From NCBI GenBank assembly GCA_030838305.1, contig JAUTWY010000476.1, forward strand, positions 1-6,545: DNA of 6,545 bases. The letters run 5' to 3'. The notes beneath the pieces were generated by a model that was given only the letters and a program-made list of their open reading frames with translations, searched no databases and had not been told where the DNA came from. Source of the DNA: Acidobacteriaceae bacterium (GTDB lineage Bacteria > Acidobacteriota > Terriglobia > Terriglobales > Acidobacteriaceae). The translations under genes and the position numbers were made by a program. Below, piece after piece: positions 5,514-6,545 of this stretch (positions are counted from its first letter, which is position 1; the number at the start of each line of letters is the position of its first letter).

Positions 5514-5821
5514 GTGGCACAGATGACGCCGCAGGTCTCGGAGTTGTTGAAGAAGGCGCCTGAGCTTTCCAGCCAGGAACGAGGGTTGTCGCTGCCCGAT
5601 TGATCGACAGTCTCGACGACGAACCGGAAGAAGAAGGAGTAGAGGCAGCGTGGGACGAAGAGATCAAGCGCCGGGTGGATGACATTCGCTCTGGGCGGGT
5701 GAAAACTATTCCGGGAGAGCAGGTGCTTCGAGAACTCGCGAAAGAGTTCCCGGATGGCGAAGTCGTTTCAGTTGCATCCCGAAGCAAGGGAGGAATTTCG
5801 AAACGCCGTCCAGTCCGTTGA
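5514..5821 (+). pseudogene. Frameshifted Unstab_antitox-type addiction module antitoxin
   Basis: From the GTG at 5514 (GAGG six bases upstream; an in-frame ATG is at 5523) the frame encodes AQMTPQVSELLKKAPELSSQERGL and stops at TGA 5601-5603. The homologous remainder continues one base earlier in phase from about 5590: RLIDSLDDEPEEEG, then EAAWDEEIKRRVDDIRSGRV, then GEQVLRELAKEF, to TGA 5819-5821. Together these match the putative addiction module component family (Pfam Unstab_antitox). Adding one base after GGGTTG (5584-5589) would give a continuous ERGLVAARLIDSL, so a single-base deletion is the simplest explanation. As written the product is truncated at 29 residues and should not fold. 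The 3' end overlaps the toxin start by 68 bases. A sequencing error or a programmed shift cannot be excluded. Confidence 0.65.
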
Positions 5822-6055
5822 TACCGCGCGCAAAATCTTTTGGCATCCTCGGGATTTCGCGTCGCTGTCTCAGACGCGATCCGCGCGGTTGCTCAGCAAC
5901 CGCGGCGATGGCCAGAGTATTTGTTCGGGACGCGCCGCTTCGTGATGCAGCGTTTCCCGTTCTCTGTCGTCTACCTCGACGACCCCGATTCAGTCATCAT
6001 TGTGGCGGTTGCACACGGCAAGCGAAAACCGGGTTATTGGAGAGATCGAGTCTGA
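5754..6055 (+). pseudogene. Frameshifted ParE/RelE-family toxin
   Basis: The ATG at 5754 begins AKSFQLHPEAREEFRNAVQ, a typical ParE/RelE N-terminus. The rest of the family appears in the other phase from base 5822: YRAQNLLASSGFRVAVSDAI, then RAVAQQPRRWPEYLFGTRRF, FPFSVVYLDD, and AVAHGKRKPGYWRDRV to TGA 6053-6055. The join lies in the eight bases 5814-5821, where relatives usually have a single Trp codon before the Tyr. The net change is minus one base or plus five. Intact members of this fold act on mRNA at the ribosome or on gyrase; here translation from the normal start would leave the toxin frame and lose the C-terminal half. It follows its presumed antitoxin with overlap, the usual arrangement. 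Both partners being broken suggests decay of the module. Confidence 0.65.
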
Positions 6056-6116
6056 ATAAGGAATTGACCTCTTCCGGAGCCTGAATCCCGAACCCCCGCG
6101 CCGCATCTACGCACGC

Positions 6117-6545
6117 ATGGCAACCTTGATACAATTCAATCTGCCTGCGACCATCGCAGTTCTCAGCCGCACTCCCGCAACCCTGAATGCGCTGTTGCGC
6201 GGCCTGCCAGACATCTGGGTGCAGCGCAACGAAGGACGCATCGCAGGAGACGGAAGCAAACAAGAAAAAGACACCTGGAGCGCGTTCGACATCCTGGGCC
6301 ACCTGATCGTCGGGGAGCGCACCGACTGGATGTCCCGGGCGCGCATCATTCTTCAGCACGGCGAGGCGCGGCCATTCGATCCCTTTGACCGCCTTGCGCA
6401 AATAAACGAAAGTCGTGGCAAGCGCCTGGAGCAACTCCTTGACGAGTTCGCCCATCTACGAACCGAAAATCTGGCTGCGCTCCAGGCACTAAACCTGCAG
6501 CCGGAAGATTTGCAGCGACGCGGCAAGCATCCCGAGCTGGGAGTG
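6117..6545 (+). CDS. DinB-superfamily protein, N-terminal part (runs off window)
   Basis: The 143 visible residues show the DinB four-helix pattern: a first helix with VLSRTPATLNALLRGLPDIW (15-34), then WSAFDILGHLIVGERTDW (54-71) with H62 in the usual first metal-ligand position, and HPELG (138-142), which in relatives precedes the last helix carrying the remaining His ligands. DinB-like proteins are metal-binding helical bundles. Some are thiol-dependent S-transferases or hydrolases; most are uncharacterised. No strong Shine-Dalgarno precedes the ATG, but the frame has no other ATG down from the stop at 6057-6059. It starts 61 bases after the broken toxin and seems unrelated to it. Confidence 0.75.
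   Translation, partial: MATLIQFNLPATIAVLSRTPATLNALLRGLPDIWVQRNEGRIAGDGSKQEKDTWSAFDILGHLIVGERTDWMSRARIILQHGEARPFDPFDRLAQINESRGKRLEQLLDEFAHLRTENLAALQALNLQPEDLQRRGKHPELGV

Noticed and set aside
5997..6455. 152-codon minus-strand ORF at the right end
   Set aside because: It overlaps the well-supported DinB-like gene and the toxin C-terminus, and has no family resemblance.

Overview
This window most likely comes from a soil-type Acidobacteriota (class Terriglobia). That is an inference from three things: the dispersed palindromic repeats between genes (the TGTCATCCTGAGC...AGTCGAAGGATCC type and the CGGGCACTC..GCCCG type), the moderately high GC, and close resemblance of the proteins to families I recall from that phylum. 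No taxonomic marker gene is present.

Layout. Positions 1-101 are the last 32 codons of a MurA-type peptidoglycan gene, followed by a dispersed repeat with a 13-bp hairpin. An ArsR-type winged-helix regulator (235-633, minus) is divergent from two consecutive short-chain dehydrogenase/reductase (SDR) genes (750-1496 and 1537-2268, plus). A 9-bp inverted repeat sits in the shared promoter region, so this looks like a self-contained regulator plus oxidoreductase module. Positions 2269-2718 hold no gene. They contain several perfect hairpins: REP-like repeats, a 19-bp stem that could end the SDR operon, and a terminator-like hairpin belonging to the convergent gene on the other side.

The main item is a 731-residue radical SAM protein (2719-4914, minus). 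It has an N-terminal Cys cluster (CPKC...CPVHG), a CX3CX2C radical SAM motif, a central CGCHPNCGTG motif and a C-terminal ISFCAYN motif. This is the architecture of the tetraether synthase (Tes) family and its bacterial membrane-spanning-lipid synthase relatives. In acidobacteria such an enzyme is a candidate for the tail-to-tail coupling that makes iso-diabolic acid. It appears monocistronic. Its codon usage switches sharply from C-ending to G/T-ending codons near residue 416, and it is bordered by near-identical 13-bp sequences in inverted orientation.

Positions 5322-6055 (plus) carry remnants of toxin-antitoxin modules: a short HicB-like protein without a HicA partner, then an Unstab_antitox-type antitoxin and a ParE/RelE-type toxin. 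Each member of that pair is split by an apparent one-base frameshift. The window ends inside a DinB-superfamily gene (6117 onward, plus).
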